Of a stretch of 8,635 bases of DNA, positions 1-7,092 are shown piece by piece (the stretch's first letter is position 1; each line of letters begins with the position of its first letter). The DNA is from Candidatus Nitrosocosmicus sp. (GTDB lineage Archaea; Thermoproteota; Nitrososphaeria; Nitrososphaerales; Nitrososphaeraceae). Below the pieces are notes generated by a model, which did not search any database, was not told where the DNA came from, and worked only from the letters and a program-made list of their open reading frames with translations. Position numbers and translations under genes: made by a program. The DNA lies in assembly GCA_030452275.1 (NCBI GenBank), contig JAKDMR010000067.1, positions 1 through 8,635 on the forward strand, in the 5' to 3' direction.

Positions 1-153
1 TATGCTATTTATATCAAAATTTGAGCTACTACTTTCGTAACCATTTGATCCTTGAGCTGCAACGCTTTGATAAAAAACCATTTGTACAGTTGGTCCAGTC
101 ATTACCAGTACTGTCAATATTAGTAGCACATTTAATGATAAAATCTTTATCAT
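1..153 (-). CDS. Secreted or membrane-tethered protein, N-terminal fragment (runs off the window)
   Basis: The reading frame opens with ATG at 153 and stays open for 51 codons to the window edge, so only the N-terminus is present. An in-frame TGA lies directly before the ATG, which fixes the start at this codon or later. Residues 1-33 form a signal peptide: a lysine at position 3, a hydrophobic core (LLILTVLVM, 10-18), and a likely cleavage region SVAAQG at 30-35. The segment after it is rich in serine and asparagine, as is common for extracellular linkers. A TATA-like box about 22 nt upstream suggests a leaderless transcript. I do not recognise the family because no mature domain is visible. 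That it is exported by the Sec route is inferred from the signal peptide. Confidence 0.75.
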   Translation of the reverse strand, partial: MIKILSLNVLLILTVLVMTGPTVQMVFYQSVAAQGSNGYESSSSNFDINSI

Positions 154-169
154 TCAAGAAGTAAGAGCA

Positions 170-181
170 TTATATAATAAA
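170..181 (-). promoter_or_regulatory. TATA-box promoter of the secreted-protein gene
   Basis: On the minus strand this reads TTTATTATATAA-like, with its centre about 22 nt from the ATG at 153. In archaea, transcription starts about 22-27 nt downstream of the TATA box, so the message would begin at or next to the start codon (leaderless). The match is by eye only. Confidence 0.5.
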
Positions 182-679
182 GGAGTTTGATAACTCATTA
201 CTTAAAAAAATGTACAATATTTTTTATAGTAAGAAAGATATTGAGACAGAAAAACTAACTGAGAACTCAAAGCGAATCATAATTCTAACGTCCCTGCAAT
301 TTACTGCGCTTTAAGTACCATAAACAATGAATAATTACCCGAAGACTGGAGCTCATTTACCCAATAGCACAAATAACAGATTGCAAGTAATTTAGCATTA
401 TTTTTAAAAAAAAGAGAATGATTATCACCCAAACATTTACAAAGGACAGCCAAATTGTAACAAAAAACAGGACGATATCTTCCTACTAGACCAAGATGCC
501 TAGTTTTACCAAAGACTGAGATCGTCTTTAATCCTCTATTTATACTAGATGTATATTTTGAGTGAAATCATCTTTCCTAGTAACCAAGTCTTTTTTATCA
601 ACACTTTACATTGATTTTTCAGCCTGTTAAAACATTGAGCCGTGATGGTTCAGTATGAGATCGATAATTCTTTATTTCC

Positions 680-1018
680 ATGGTGCCAAATCATCTAAAC
701 TCGATCATGGGGAACAACCATTTTAAAAACACTGCAGGTCATTTACAGAAAAATAAAAGTCTTAATAAATATTACTACCAACAAAAATCATCAACCTTAA
801 ACCAAATTCATCTACAAGCCATTACACAATCTTCAAATCAAATGCAAGGAAGAGTTGATCAAAGGAATTAAGATCGAATTACATATTTACGAAGTGGGTG
901 GTTTTCTACATACGGAAAACATAATATCATTAGATATCATAATTTGGTAATGCAATGTTTATCTTGTAAATTCAATTACGATTTGCCAGAAACAATCAGA
1001 TTTCGAAGATTACTATAA
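680..1018 (+). other. Weak candidate: 112-codon frame interrupted by one stop codon
   Basis: A plus-strand frame opens with ATG at 680, meets TAA at 869-871, and then stays open in the same frame for another 48 codons to TAA at 1016-1018. The first part (63 residues) is low in complexity (N, Q, K, S, Y). The second part contains a CxxC pair (CLSCKFNY). No TATA box, ribosome site or recognisable family supports it. It may be a gene broken by a nonsense mutation, two unrelated short frames, or pure chance; chance is my leading explanation. Confidence 0.15.
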
Positions 1019-1058
1019 TATTCGGACATTTCCAATAGCATTGAGCAGCAGTAACAAC

Positions 1059-1111
1059 CAGTTAATCACAAGCAGATATTATGGTATCAATATGCATATT
1101 GTGATTAAATG
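1059..1111. repeat. Inverted repeat / long imperfect hairpin
   Basis: TTAATCACAA (1062-1071) and TTGTGATTAA (1099-1108) are perfect 10-bp inverted copies. With one mismatch the pairing extends to CA/TG at 1059-1060 and 1110-1111. The 27-nt spacer contains a second inner pairing, ATATT with AATAT, so the whole could fold as a stem with an internal loop. It is not next to a gene start or stop and no T-tract follows, so a terminator role is not supported. No function is assigned. Confidence 0.5.
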
Positions 1112-1501
1112 TACACGATCAATAATGTTTCTTTTCCTAACAGTTAGTATTTCAGTAAGGCAGTATTTAGGATATAATAACAGAGTTGTGTGTGATAAAT
1201 TACGGGGATAAGATAATCTAAGGTTTGAAAAAAACCACATCATGATTTGACGAGCCCCAAAAATCTAGCTGCTCCAAGAAAAAACAGTCTTTAAAAGCTA
1301 AAGTCAGTTTGCCTCACTTTAATCAGTTCTATCCAGTTTTTCTAAGTTATTGAATAGGTCTAATTAGTTGATCATCTACGAATCCTACAAAAAGTACAGT
1401 AATAAACTTCACTTTAACATTCGAATAACAACATTTACTAACGTAAGATAGGTTTGTTTTACAATTCTCATATCATTTTTTCAGATGAATTCAAAAGTTA
1501 G

Positions 1502-1903
1502 CTAAGGGCCATTATCTTTCTGCCTCATGTTATTAATAATAGTTTTATATGAATCAATAAAACCTCTAGCATACGTGTTAGCATGTTTTTCCGATCCCTT
1601 ATGAACTCCAGCTGTGGTACGCAAATGATGATAGAACTCGTGCATTATTATGAAGGGATTGTAAAAAATTTCTGAATTTATGCAATAAATCCTACATTCT
1701 CTTTGAACATATACTGCGTATACAGTCCTTCTCTTTCCTTTGATTGTACCTACAACAATTTCGGGTGGTCCAATCTCATAAAATCGACTTAAACTTTCTA
1801 ATGCCTGCTCTGTTTTTTTATCAACAATTAATTGTACAATATAGGCTTTAAAAATGTCATCAAGTTCTCTTTTCAAGAGGTAGTTTCTAATTGTTTTTGG
1901 CAA
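1502..1903 (-). CDS. Small HExxH zinc metalloprotease-like protein (ImmA/IrrE-like signature)
   Basis: The product is 133 residues. The key motif is HEFYH at residues 88-92, a zincin active site in which H88 and H92 would bind zinc and E89 would be the catalytic base. About 13 residues later comes E105-K-H-A108-N109-T-Y-A112, which matches the E-x-x-A-N-x-[FY]-A signature that supplies the third zinc ligand in ImmA/IrrE-type peptidases. The N-terminal 85 residues have no recognisable domain, and no signal peptide or membrane segment is seen, so it should be cytoplasmic. The start is TTG at 1903: an in-frame TAA lies five codons upstream and the first internal Met is residue 87. ImmA proteins usually pair with an HTH repressor that they cleave; no such gene is adjacent, so its target is unknown. 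The fold assignment is moderate and the family name is inference. Confidence 0.75.
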   Translation of the reverse strand: MPKTIRNYLLKRELDDIFKAYIVQLIVDKKTEQALESLSRFYEIGPPEIVVGTIKGKRRTVYAVYVQRECRIYCINSEIFYNPFIIMHEFYHHLRTTAGVHKGSEKHANTYARGFIDSYKTIINNMRQKDNGP

Positions 1904-1920
1904 GTTATATATGTTTTATC

Positions 1921-1929
1921 TATTTAAAT
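1921..1929 (-). promoter_or_regulatory. Possible TATA box of the HExxH protein gene
   Basis: On the minus strand this reads ATTTAAATA, centred about 22 nt upstream of the TTG at 1903. That spacing suits a leaderless transcript and supports the TTG start. A second A/T run (ATATATAA) lies too close to the start codon to serve as the box. Confidence 0.4.
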
Positions 1930-2053
1930 GGCTACATTACAATTTAGATTCTTATTGATTTCTTATCCATTAAAGTCACTATCAGATTATTCAAAACTTT
2001 TTCACGAAATCCCTCAATCTATGTATCTGAGATATTAAAAATGGTGGGATTCA

Positions 2054-2070
2054 TGCTTTGTATCCTAATT
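2054..2070 (+). repeat. Left terminal inverted repeat of the MITE-like element
   Basis: TGCTTTGTATCCTAATT, perfectly complementary to 2177-2193 and directly preceded by the GGATTCA duplication. The two arms diverge right after the 17th base. No further copy of this sequence was noticed elsewhere in the window. Confidence 0.85.
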
Positions 2071-2176
2071 ATGAAAATCGTTATATGATGATTCTTTCGT
2101 TTACCTTAGTACATAGAATTCGCTGGTCACTATAGCCTACTTTGGCTAAAAACGTTAAACAATGAAGAGAAAATTG

Positions 2177-2193
2177 AATTAGGATACAAAGCA
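2177..2193 (-). repeat. Right terminal inverted repeat of the MITE-like element
   Basis: AATTAGGATACAAAGCA, the reverse complement of the left end and directly followed by the second GGATTCA copy. Confidence 0.85.
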
Positions 2194-2310
2194 GGATTCA
2201 CATTTCTGTTTGAATTTTTAGTAATTTAGCTCATTAAATAACATATCATTAAGTGGTGTAAGATAGGACTATCTCTATTTTAGTATTTTCAATCACAAAT
2301 AGTTGGATCA

Positions 2311-2328
2311 AGCAGGGTTAGTCCTGCT
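2311..2328 (-). terminator. Stem-loop directly after the MFS exporter stop codon
   Basis: On the minus strand AGCAGG-ACTAAC-CCTGCT forms a perfect 6-bp stem with a 6-nt loop, starting 2 nt after the TAG stop at 2331. It is not followed directly by a T-run; only scattered T-rich sequence follows. It could help end or stabilise the exporter transcript. Archaeal termination depends mainly on T-tracts, so the role is uncertain. Confidence 0.4.
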
Positions 2329-2330
2329 AC

Positions 2331-3761
2331 CTAGATTGTCTTTCCTACTAGTTTTCTTGTTATGAAAAGCGTGAGTATCACAGACGATATTGAGATTAAT
2401 AGAGCAGTTAAAAAGATCAGATCATACGCGACCGCGGTTGGATAAGACTCATTATCATTGTCAATCGTGGATCTAAAGCTCTCTAAATAGATACCAGATA
2501 TGGCTGGACCTAATGACATACCAATCAAAAATAATAACATGGTAATTCCTAATGCCGTACCACTCTGGTTTAAAGGTGTAGATACCAATGATATATTAAA
2601 AGAACCTATTTCTGCGAAAGCCAATCCTATTGCAATAATACACAGTTCCAACGATATCACTAGCTCAGATGGGCGGTAAATAAAGAGCAGTAAGAAGCCT
2701 AAAGTACTTATAATACTTCCGAGCAAGGTTGGCTTTATGTTACCTATTCTGGATATTAAAAATCCCGACAAGACTGATATAACAAATGACAAAATCATGA
2801 ATGGGAGCTGAATACTTGCAGTGGCTACAGGACCACCACCGAATCCGAGGGGAATAGGACTCTGTATCAAGATTGGCAAAGTTTGATAAATTATGAAAAA
2901 TGCAATACCGATGGTCATTATTAATACATTCACAGGTAAAAGAACACTATCTTTCATTAGATCAAGATCTATAATTGGGTATTGAGCCCTTCTCTGTGTG
3001 AAAATGAACATTGGTAAAAGTGCAATGGAGATCATGAAAAGAGCTAAAACTAGAAGCAAATTATTGCTGTTTGGTTCAGAAATAGAATCTGGCAATAAAG
3101 TTAAACCCACGAGGAAGGTTGAAACTAGCCCTACCAAACCCAGAGTTCCACTAATATCTACACTACCTCGTTTTTTTGAAACGAGTTTTTCCGAATCAAT
3201 TCGAACCCATCTAAGAACTACAACTAATAATATCACCATTAAAGGAACGATTGATAGGAACGTCATATGCCAACCAAAATATTCAACAATGGTTGCTCCC
3301 AATCCAAGGCCAATTACGGCACCTGCTGAAAAAACTGCAGTAAAAATTCCTTGACCTATCGCAAGCTTTTCGTGGGAAAATTTCTCTCTAATAATCGCAA
3401 AAGCAACAGGAAACATGGCTAGGCCAGTGCCCTGTATTATCCTGGATATTATCATCATAAAGATATCATTAGACAACCCTCCCAACAAACTCCCCATAGA
3501 ATATATCACAATTACAATTACCAATATCTTTTTTTTTCCATAAATATCCGAGAGTTTACCCATAATTGGTGTCATGACTGCACCAGCAACTAAATAGGCA
3601 GTTAATATCCATGATGACGTATTATATGATATCTCAAAGTCGTCTATCAAATTTGGGATCGCAGGAATCAGCATCGTCTCTCCATACATAGTTATTAGTG
3701 CAAGGCAGCTAAGTATTGCGAGGGTAATCCAACCGTCTTTTTGAGAAATGTTTTTAGTCAT
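2331..3761 (-). CDS. MFS multidrug exporter, DHA2 (EmrB/QacA-like) 14-helix type
   Basis: The product is 476 residues, the usual length for DHA2 proton-driven exporters of drugs or other small molecules in the cytoplasmic membrane. About 14 hydrophobic helices are visible. Motif A, GKLSDIYGKKK (68-78), sits in the loop between helices 2 and 3. The helix-4 motif RIIQGTG (107-113) contains the conserved arginine. The helix-5 region (138-157) is glycine-rich but lacks the classical G-P pair of antiporter motif C, and is followed by GWHMTF (163-168), the usual W-[RH]-x-x-F position. The loop PIIDLDL (262-268) is also typical of DHA2. The start is ATG at 3761; an ATG at 3776 is out of frame. GGATGAG at 3771-3777 may act as a weak ribosome site. 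No regulator gene is adjacent, and the substrate cannot be told from sequence. Confidence 0.93.
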   Translation of the reverse strand: MTKNISQKDGWITLAILSCLALITMYGETMLIPAIPNLIDDFEISYNTSSWILTAYLVAGAVMTPIMGKLSDIYGKKKILVIVIVIYSMGSLLGGLSNDIFMMIISRIIQGTGLAMFPVAFAIIREKFSHEKLAIGQGIFTAVFSAGAVIGLGLGATIVEYFGWHMTFLSIVPLMVILLVVVLRWVRIDSEKLVSKKRGSVDISGTLGLVGLVSTFLVGLTLLPDSISEPNSNNLLLVLALFMISIALLPMFIFTQRRAQYPIIDLDLMKDSVLLPVNVLIMTIGIAFFIIYQTLPILIQSPIPLGFGGGPVATASIQLPFMILSFVISVLSGFLISRIGNIKPTLLGSIISTLGFLLLFIYRPSELVISLELCIIAIGLAFAEIGSFNISLVSTPLNQSGTALGITMLLFLIGMSLGPAISGIYLESFRSTIDNDNESYPTAVAYDLIFLTALLISISSVILTLFITRKLVGKTI

Positions 3762-4239
3762 AAATCGAAACTCATCCTTAGTTGAAATAATCTCAATTCT
3801 ATGTGCAAGCCTATGAATGTGATTACTTTATTCGGATTATAGATGTTCTCATAGAAATAAATCATTATTCTACCAATAACAGTATACTTATTGCATCAAC
3901 TAATCTTTACACTCAAAAAATTCCAAGCGTTCTGAAAAATGAAAGACCAGTACAAGATCTTAATTGATGAAAATCGCTACACTCATCTTCCAGTCAGAAT
4001 GCAAACGCCTTTGTAACAGCACTAATTTGAAGACAATTAATAGAAATCAACTCAGATACTAGGCCTCTATAAATATCTGCGATTGAAATGTTTATTTGAG
4101 TAGCATTTTTTAAGAATAGTGTTGATCCAAGCTCTCTGGTCTTGATTCTAGTTTATCATATCATGCGTAATACCAATCCATTTCTAGAAGAAAAATATCG
4201 TCTAATCCATGTCAATCTATTCGTTTTCTATTAATCGTT

Positions 4240-4368
4240 ATGAAGGAAATGAACTGTCGCAAATGCGCCAAAATCCTAAGTTGGTATTCAACAGCTCAAT
4301 ATGTAACAACTCATAACATTTTGACTCAAACGGAGATTATAGTAACATATAAAGGACTAATAAGGTGA
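4240..4368 (+). CDS. Possible small protein of 42 residues with a CxxC pair (tentative)
   Basis: The frame runs from ATG at 4240 to TGA at 4366-4368. It contains MNCRKCAK near the N-terminus, a CxxC pair that could bind metal, though no second pair is present. There is no clear TATA box 25 nt upstream and no good ribosome site. It stands alone in a gene-poor region. It may be a real mini-protein, a fragment of a zinc-ribbon gene, or chance. Confidence 0.2.
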   Translation: MKEMNCRKCAKILSWYSTAQYVTTHNILTQTEIIVTYKGLIR

Positions 4369-4506
4369 AAAAAATTATTTTTTGATCAAGATATCAACCG
4401 TCCCCCAGAGGCAAGTAGTATTGAGTATGTTTCTTAACTCTCATCGCAATCATCCTGAGACCTCAAGATAGTCAAATAAACGATTTAGATAACAAAACCA
4501 TATAAA

Positions 4507-4516
4507 GATATAAAAG
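4507..4516 (+). promoter_or_regulatory. TATA-box promoter of the small membrane-anchored protein gene
   Basis: GATATAAAAG is a good archaeal TATA-box match. A start about 25 nt downstream falls near 4537, giving a leader of roughly 17 nt before the ATG at 4554. A second match (TATAAAGA, 4501-4508) lies just upstream. AGGAAGGT (4526-4533) resembles a ribosome site but is 20 nt from the ATG and would be mostly outside the message. Confidence 0.55.
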
Positions 4517-4553
4517 AGAATTTTTAGGAAGGTAGTCATATTTAACTAAAAAA

Positions 4554-4889
4554 ATGAAAACATGGTATTGTAACAAGGCAGAATTTTATTATGTTGGGAT
4601 AAGAAAAGTGGATTTTGAACTTTCACCTAAAATGTTAGCTATTTTATTCATAATTGCAGGGGTAGTTTTAGTATTTATCTTACTGGGTGGATCCTTACAA
4701 CAGCTTTTTAGTCCAAGTATTCAAGAGGTTGTAGTAGTCAAGATAAAACAGAATGATACTTGCATAGTCGAGGCATCGGACGGAATACCCAGGTCAGTCG
4801 AAAATTGTCCTTATTCTCAAGGTCAAAACTTTACAATCTACTACAAGGACTTCCCAGTATTGAAAGATACCAATAGCAGGGTCTTGTGA
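4554..4889 (+). CDS. Small single-pass membrane protein with a two-cysteine outer domain
   Basis: The product is 111 residues from ATG at 4554. One membrane helix spans about residues 27-47 (MLAILFIIAGVVLVFILLGG). The C-terminal part of about 60 residues is predicted to lie outside the membrane, rich in short beta-like stretches (VVVVKIK; NFTIYYK) with cysteines at C70 and C85 spaced as if for a disulfide. Small anchored beta proteins of this style are common in Nitrososphaeria, but I cannot name a function. Alternative in-frame starts are GTG at 4608 and ATG at 4632; both keep the helix as a signal anchor, and the first 18 residues (with C6 and several aromatics) look unlike a normal N-terminus. 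It is the only convincing plus-strand gene here and has its own TATA box. Confidence 0.75.
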   Translation: MKTWYCNKAEFYYVGIRKVDFELSPKMLAILFIIAGVVLVFILLGGSLQQLFSPSIQEVVVVKIKQNDTCIVEASDGIPRSVENCPYSQGQNFTIYYKDFPVLKDTNSRVL

Positions 4890-5337
4890 AATCAATTTTG
4901 ATCGAATAGTATAATAGATTGGTATCAATTACTTTCCCATTCGGGATGCCTCCCTATTCATGCATTCGCCCTTTTCACACTAGGTAAGAAATAGGCATGG
5001 TAGGTTATTTGCCACTTGATCATCTGGACTTTCCTCTTCCCCCAATCAACTTTCAATTTTCATCGAAAGTTGTTGTACTCCACCACGAATATACATCCTG
5101 ACTAACTGCACTTAATTTCCTAACACTAAATAGAAACATAACTTCTGTCCTGAAAATTGTCAACACAAAAGAGAATGAATTAGAATAGTGAAAGTACTCG
5201 TGGAATATAAAGAATGAGAAAGTTGGAAGGACTAGTATCGGTTTGTCTTTCCTCTGATCCAATCGACCTCATGAAATGATTTGATTCAGCTCAAAGATAT
5301 ACGGATGGTTAAGAAATGGAGATATCTTAAAACGACC
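4890..5337. other. Intergenic stretch between convergent genes
   Basis: This lies between the ends of two convergent genes. It holds an 8-bp perfect hairpin, CAACTTTC (5047-5054) with GAAAGTTG (5065-5072), and a 7-bp one, AAGATAT (5294-5300) with ATATCTT (5322-5328), the latter just downstream of the CorA stop. Neither is followed by a strong T-run on the relevant strand. A 69-codon minus frame with TTG start (5053-5262) is low-complexity and has no promoter; I do not call it a gene. Confidence 0.5.
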
Positions 5338-6315
5338 CTATGAATTAAACCAACCTAGTTTTCTAAAGTAATACACCATAAGTCCTGCAGCCAATGAAGA
5401 AAGCGACGCGGTCAAGATGAGCGGAAAGTAATCAATAATTTTTTCCCCCTCATGGACACTGCCTGGAATTTCAATGTTCATTCCATAGAAAGTCCCCGCA
5501 ACAGTAATTGGAATTGATAGTGTGAACAATATTGTTAGAAAGCTTAGAATTTTATTCGCTTTTTCCGAATTCAACATATTATCGGTATCTTTGTAAATTT
5601 CAATTGTTTCTTTTGACTCATCTAGGGCTTCTAGTACCTTTGATATGTGATCATTAATATCGTCAAAATAATCAATTAGATCCACCTCCTCTGCGTTACT
5701 TGAAAATCTCTTAACATCTCTGGACGTAATTTCTAACATGATCCGTTTTAAAGGCAAGACTATTCTGCGAAGCGTTGTAATTTCCCTCCTGAGTATAGAT
5801 ATTTCCTTAGCATTTGCTACTTTATCATCAAATACTTCATCTTCTATGTCGTCTAAGTTTCCAATAATTTTCATTAATATGTGAAGTAGATTATCAACCA
5901 ACGCATCTAAAATTGAATGTAATAGATAACCTGGAGACCCCCCCATGAAATTACTCCTGATCTTCTGATCTCCGCTTTTACAAGTTCTAAATAGTTCAGT
6001 TAATGGATTAAGATCCCCCTGAGTAATTGAAATTAGATAATCCTTTCCTATAAACAAGGAGAGTTGAGTAAAGTTTGGGGCGGCTCTTTCTTTGAGAGAA
6101 GTTGGAAATTGAAGTATGACAAATATATGATCATCATACCTATCGATTTTAGGGAGTTGATTCTTTGACAAACAATCTTCGATATTCAACTCATGAATAG
6201 GAAAATTTTTGGATACTATATCCATTTTTTCTCGTGTGGGTCTTTCCAAGTAAACCCATAACAGATTTTGATTGTTGATTGTTTCCAAACCGTTAACATA
6301 ATTAGGAAAATCCAA
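5338..6315 (-). CDS. corA: CorA-type magnesium/cobalt transport protein
   Basis: CorA proteins form pentameric membrane channels that let Mg2+ (also Co2+ or Ni2+) into the cell. The product is 325 residues, normal for the family. Residues 1-255 are the cytoplasmic funnel domain with a long charged helical region (about 150-250). Helix 1 spans about 256-277 and ends in the signature YGMN (277-280), the ion-selectivity motif. A short outer loop with acidic residues (EIPGSVHEGEKIIDYF) follows, then helix 2 (about 298-317) and a basic tail. The start is TTG at 6315: an in-frame TAG lies eight codons upstream and the next ATG is at residue 31, which would cut into the conserved N-terminal fold. 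It stands alone, about 240 bp from the next gene. Which ion it carries cannot be read from sequence. Confidence 0.93.
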   Translation of the reverse strand: MDFPNYVNGLETINNQNLLWVYLERPTREKMDIVSKNFPIHELNIEDCLSKNQLPKIDRYDDHIFVILQFPTSLKERAAPNFTQLSLFIGKDYLISITQGDLNPLTELFRTCKSGDQKIRSNFMGGSPGYLLHSILDALVDNLLHILMKIIGNLDDIEDEVFDDKVANAKEISILRREITTLRRIVLPLKRIMLEITSRDVKRFSSNAEEVDLIDYFDDINDHISKVLEALDESKETIEIYKDTDNMLNSEKANKILSFLTILFTLSIPITVAGTFYGMNIEIPGSVHEGEKIIDYFPLILTASLSSLAAGLMVYYFRKLGWFNS

Positions 6316-6342
6316 TTCAAATCGATATACAATAGTCTATTT

Positions 6343-6354
6343 AGTATATAATGT
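6343..6354 (-). promoter_or_regulatory. TATA-box promoter of the CorA gene
   Basis: On the minus strand this reads ACATTATATACT, with the core TTATATA at 6345-6351. A start about 25 nt downstream falls near 6323, leaving a leader of about 8 nt before the TTG start at 6315. This supports TTG at 6315 over the internal ATG. Confidence 0.5.
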
Positions 6355-6559
6355 ATTGGAAGATTAATATCATCATATCAAAGATCAACTTGGATGTATT
6401 CACATATTCTCATACTACAGGCAGCAAAGATAGTATGAAATTATTTCTTCATCATTTGTAAAGGTAGCAAAAGTCATACAGATTGTGCATTTGAAGTGAT
6501 TATTTGCTCAGATTGTTAGATATCTATATGAACACATTCCTATATATCAATTACCTATC

Positions 6560-6826
6560 TTATAATTCGAAGTTTGTAATCTTATCAGCATATTTTTTGT
6601 ACAACTGATCAATAACTCTAATCCTTTGAGTATGTTTGCATTTCTTGGGGTTTCCAGCAGAGTATAAATATCCTTTACATGTGCAAAACCAATTGTTATT
6701 ATCTTTTAATTTATTAACCTTATATTTCTCTCCCGTAGTAACTGATTTCACATAATAAACATCCTCTTTATCATCGTATTCTAACGATTTAGTGAAATCA
6801 ATTCGCTTTTTATGATTTGAATTCAT
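6560..6826 (-). CDS. SWIM zinc-finger mini-protein (88 residues)
   Basis: The product carries one SWIM-type zinc finger, C48-x-C50-x12-C63-x-H65 (CTCKGYLYSAGNPKKCKH), preceded by the usual beta-rich lead-in (VYYVKSVTTGEKYKVN) and W46. SWIM fingers bind nucleic acid or proteins; in larger proteins they accompany transposases or SNF2 ATPases, but here the finger is almost the whole protein. The frame could be extended upstream to TTG at 6934, but a good TATA box centred near 6849 lies about 24 nt before ATG 6826, so I choose this start and a leaderless message. The extra upstream residues would contain the promoter and look random. No partner gene is adjacent. The exact role is unknown. Confidence 0.85.
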   Translation of the reverse strand: MNSNHKKRIDFTKSLEYDDKEDVYYVKSVTTGEKYKVNKLKDNNNWFCTCKGYLYSAGNPKKCKHTQRIRVIDQLYKKYADKITNFEL

Positions 6827-6844
6827 TTTACTAAAAAAATTCCT

Positions 6845-6854
6845 TATTATAAAA
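6845..6854 (-). promoter_or_regulatory. TATA-box promoter that sets the SWIM protein start
   Basis: On the minus strand this reads TTTTATAATA, centred about 24 nt from ATG 6826. That is the standard archaeal distance to the transcription start, so transcription would begin at the ATG and the longer frame to 6934 would not be translated. Confidence 0.6.
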
Positions 6855-7092
6855 TCGCATACTACACATATTAATTTACGACATACGTCATTTCCTGACC
6901 TATTCATTTGTGATTTTTTGTGACTTGTGAGCAATTAAAGAGATAACTGTCGATCAAAATACTCACAGATCTTGTAGATAAATATTTAATGAAACAAATT
7001 GATTAGATAAGCAAGACATTACCATCAACCAAATCAATTCAAATGGGATCTGGTTGGAACAAAAATTTTGGCATTGATCATCATAAGAAATA

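Larger units (their letters stand above)
182..1501. other. Gene-poor intergenic stretch of about 1.3 kb
   Basis: No convincing gene, tRNA or CRISPR repeat is visible on either strand. Open frames are short and rich in N, K, Q, S and Y, as expected by chance in AT-rich DNA. Two things stand out and are listed separately: a plus-strand frame interrupted by a single stop (680-1018) and a perfect 10-bp inverted repeat (1062-1108). The stretch could be decayed coding DNA, but I could not identify a parent gene. Confidence 0.6.
2047..2200. mobile_element. MITE-like element with 17-bp terminal inverted repeats and 7-bp target duplication
   Basis: The element proper spans 2054-2193 (140 bp). Its ends are perfect inverted copies: TGCTTTGTATCCTAATT at 2054-2070 and AATTAGGATACAAAGCA at 2177-2193. 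Immediately outside both ends is the same 7-mer, GGATTCA (2047-2053 and 2194-2200), the pattern left by a transposase making a staggered cut. The interior of 106 bp has no meaningful reading frame but holds a small perfect hairpin, TAGCC TACTTT GGCTA (2133-2148). The element would therefore be non-autonomous, moved by a transposase encoded elsewhere in the genome; none is visible in this window. It lies between the HExxH gene and the exporter gene and disrupts neither. The parent IS family cannot be named from the sequence alone. Confidence 0.8.
3762..4553. other. Intergenic stretch of about 790 bp between divergent genes
   Basis: The exporter gene leaves to the left and the small membrane-protein gene to the right, so this region carries both promoters. 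I see no clear gene, tRNA or long repeat. The exporter side has no convincing TATA box; ATCTATAATC near 3836-3845 (minus) is the closest. One small plus-strand frame (4240-4368) is listed separately. Confidence 0.55.

Noticed and set aside
478..588. Imperfect direct repeat (478-495 and 571-588) and a weak inverted pair (GACGAT / ATCGTC)
   Set aside because: About 80% identity with a gap over less than 20 bases is close to what chance gives in this composition.
2054..2193. The 17-bp inverted repeat as a CRISPR repeat or as one long terminator hairpin
   Set aside because: There are only two copies in opposite orientation 106 bp apart, and the exact GGATTCA duplication outside both ends fits transposition better.
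2998..3354. 118-codon plus-strand open frame
   Set aside because: It lies wholly inside the MFS exporter gene on the opposite strand and has no domain or promoter; it is a shadow of the real gene.
4394..4453. Minus-strand 19-codon frame ending RVKKHTQYYLPLGDG
   Set aside because: It reads like a protein fragment, but it is too short and has no supporting flanks or family I can name.
5047..5072. 8-bp hairpin as a terminator for the small membrane-protein gene
   Set aside because: It lies about 160 nt past the stop codon and is not followed by a T-run.
5053..5262. 69-codon minus-strand open frame with TTG start
   Set aside because: Rich in F, S and T, no TATA box or ribosome site, and no recognisable motif; most likely chance.
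6827..6934. N-terminal extension of the SWIM protein to a TTG
   Set aside because: The extension contains a good TATA box 24 nt before ATG 6826 and its residues look random.
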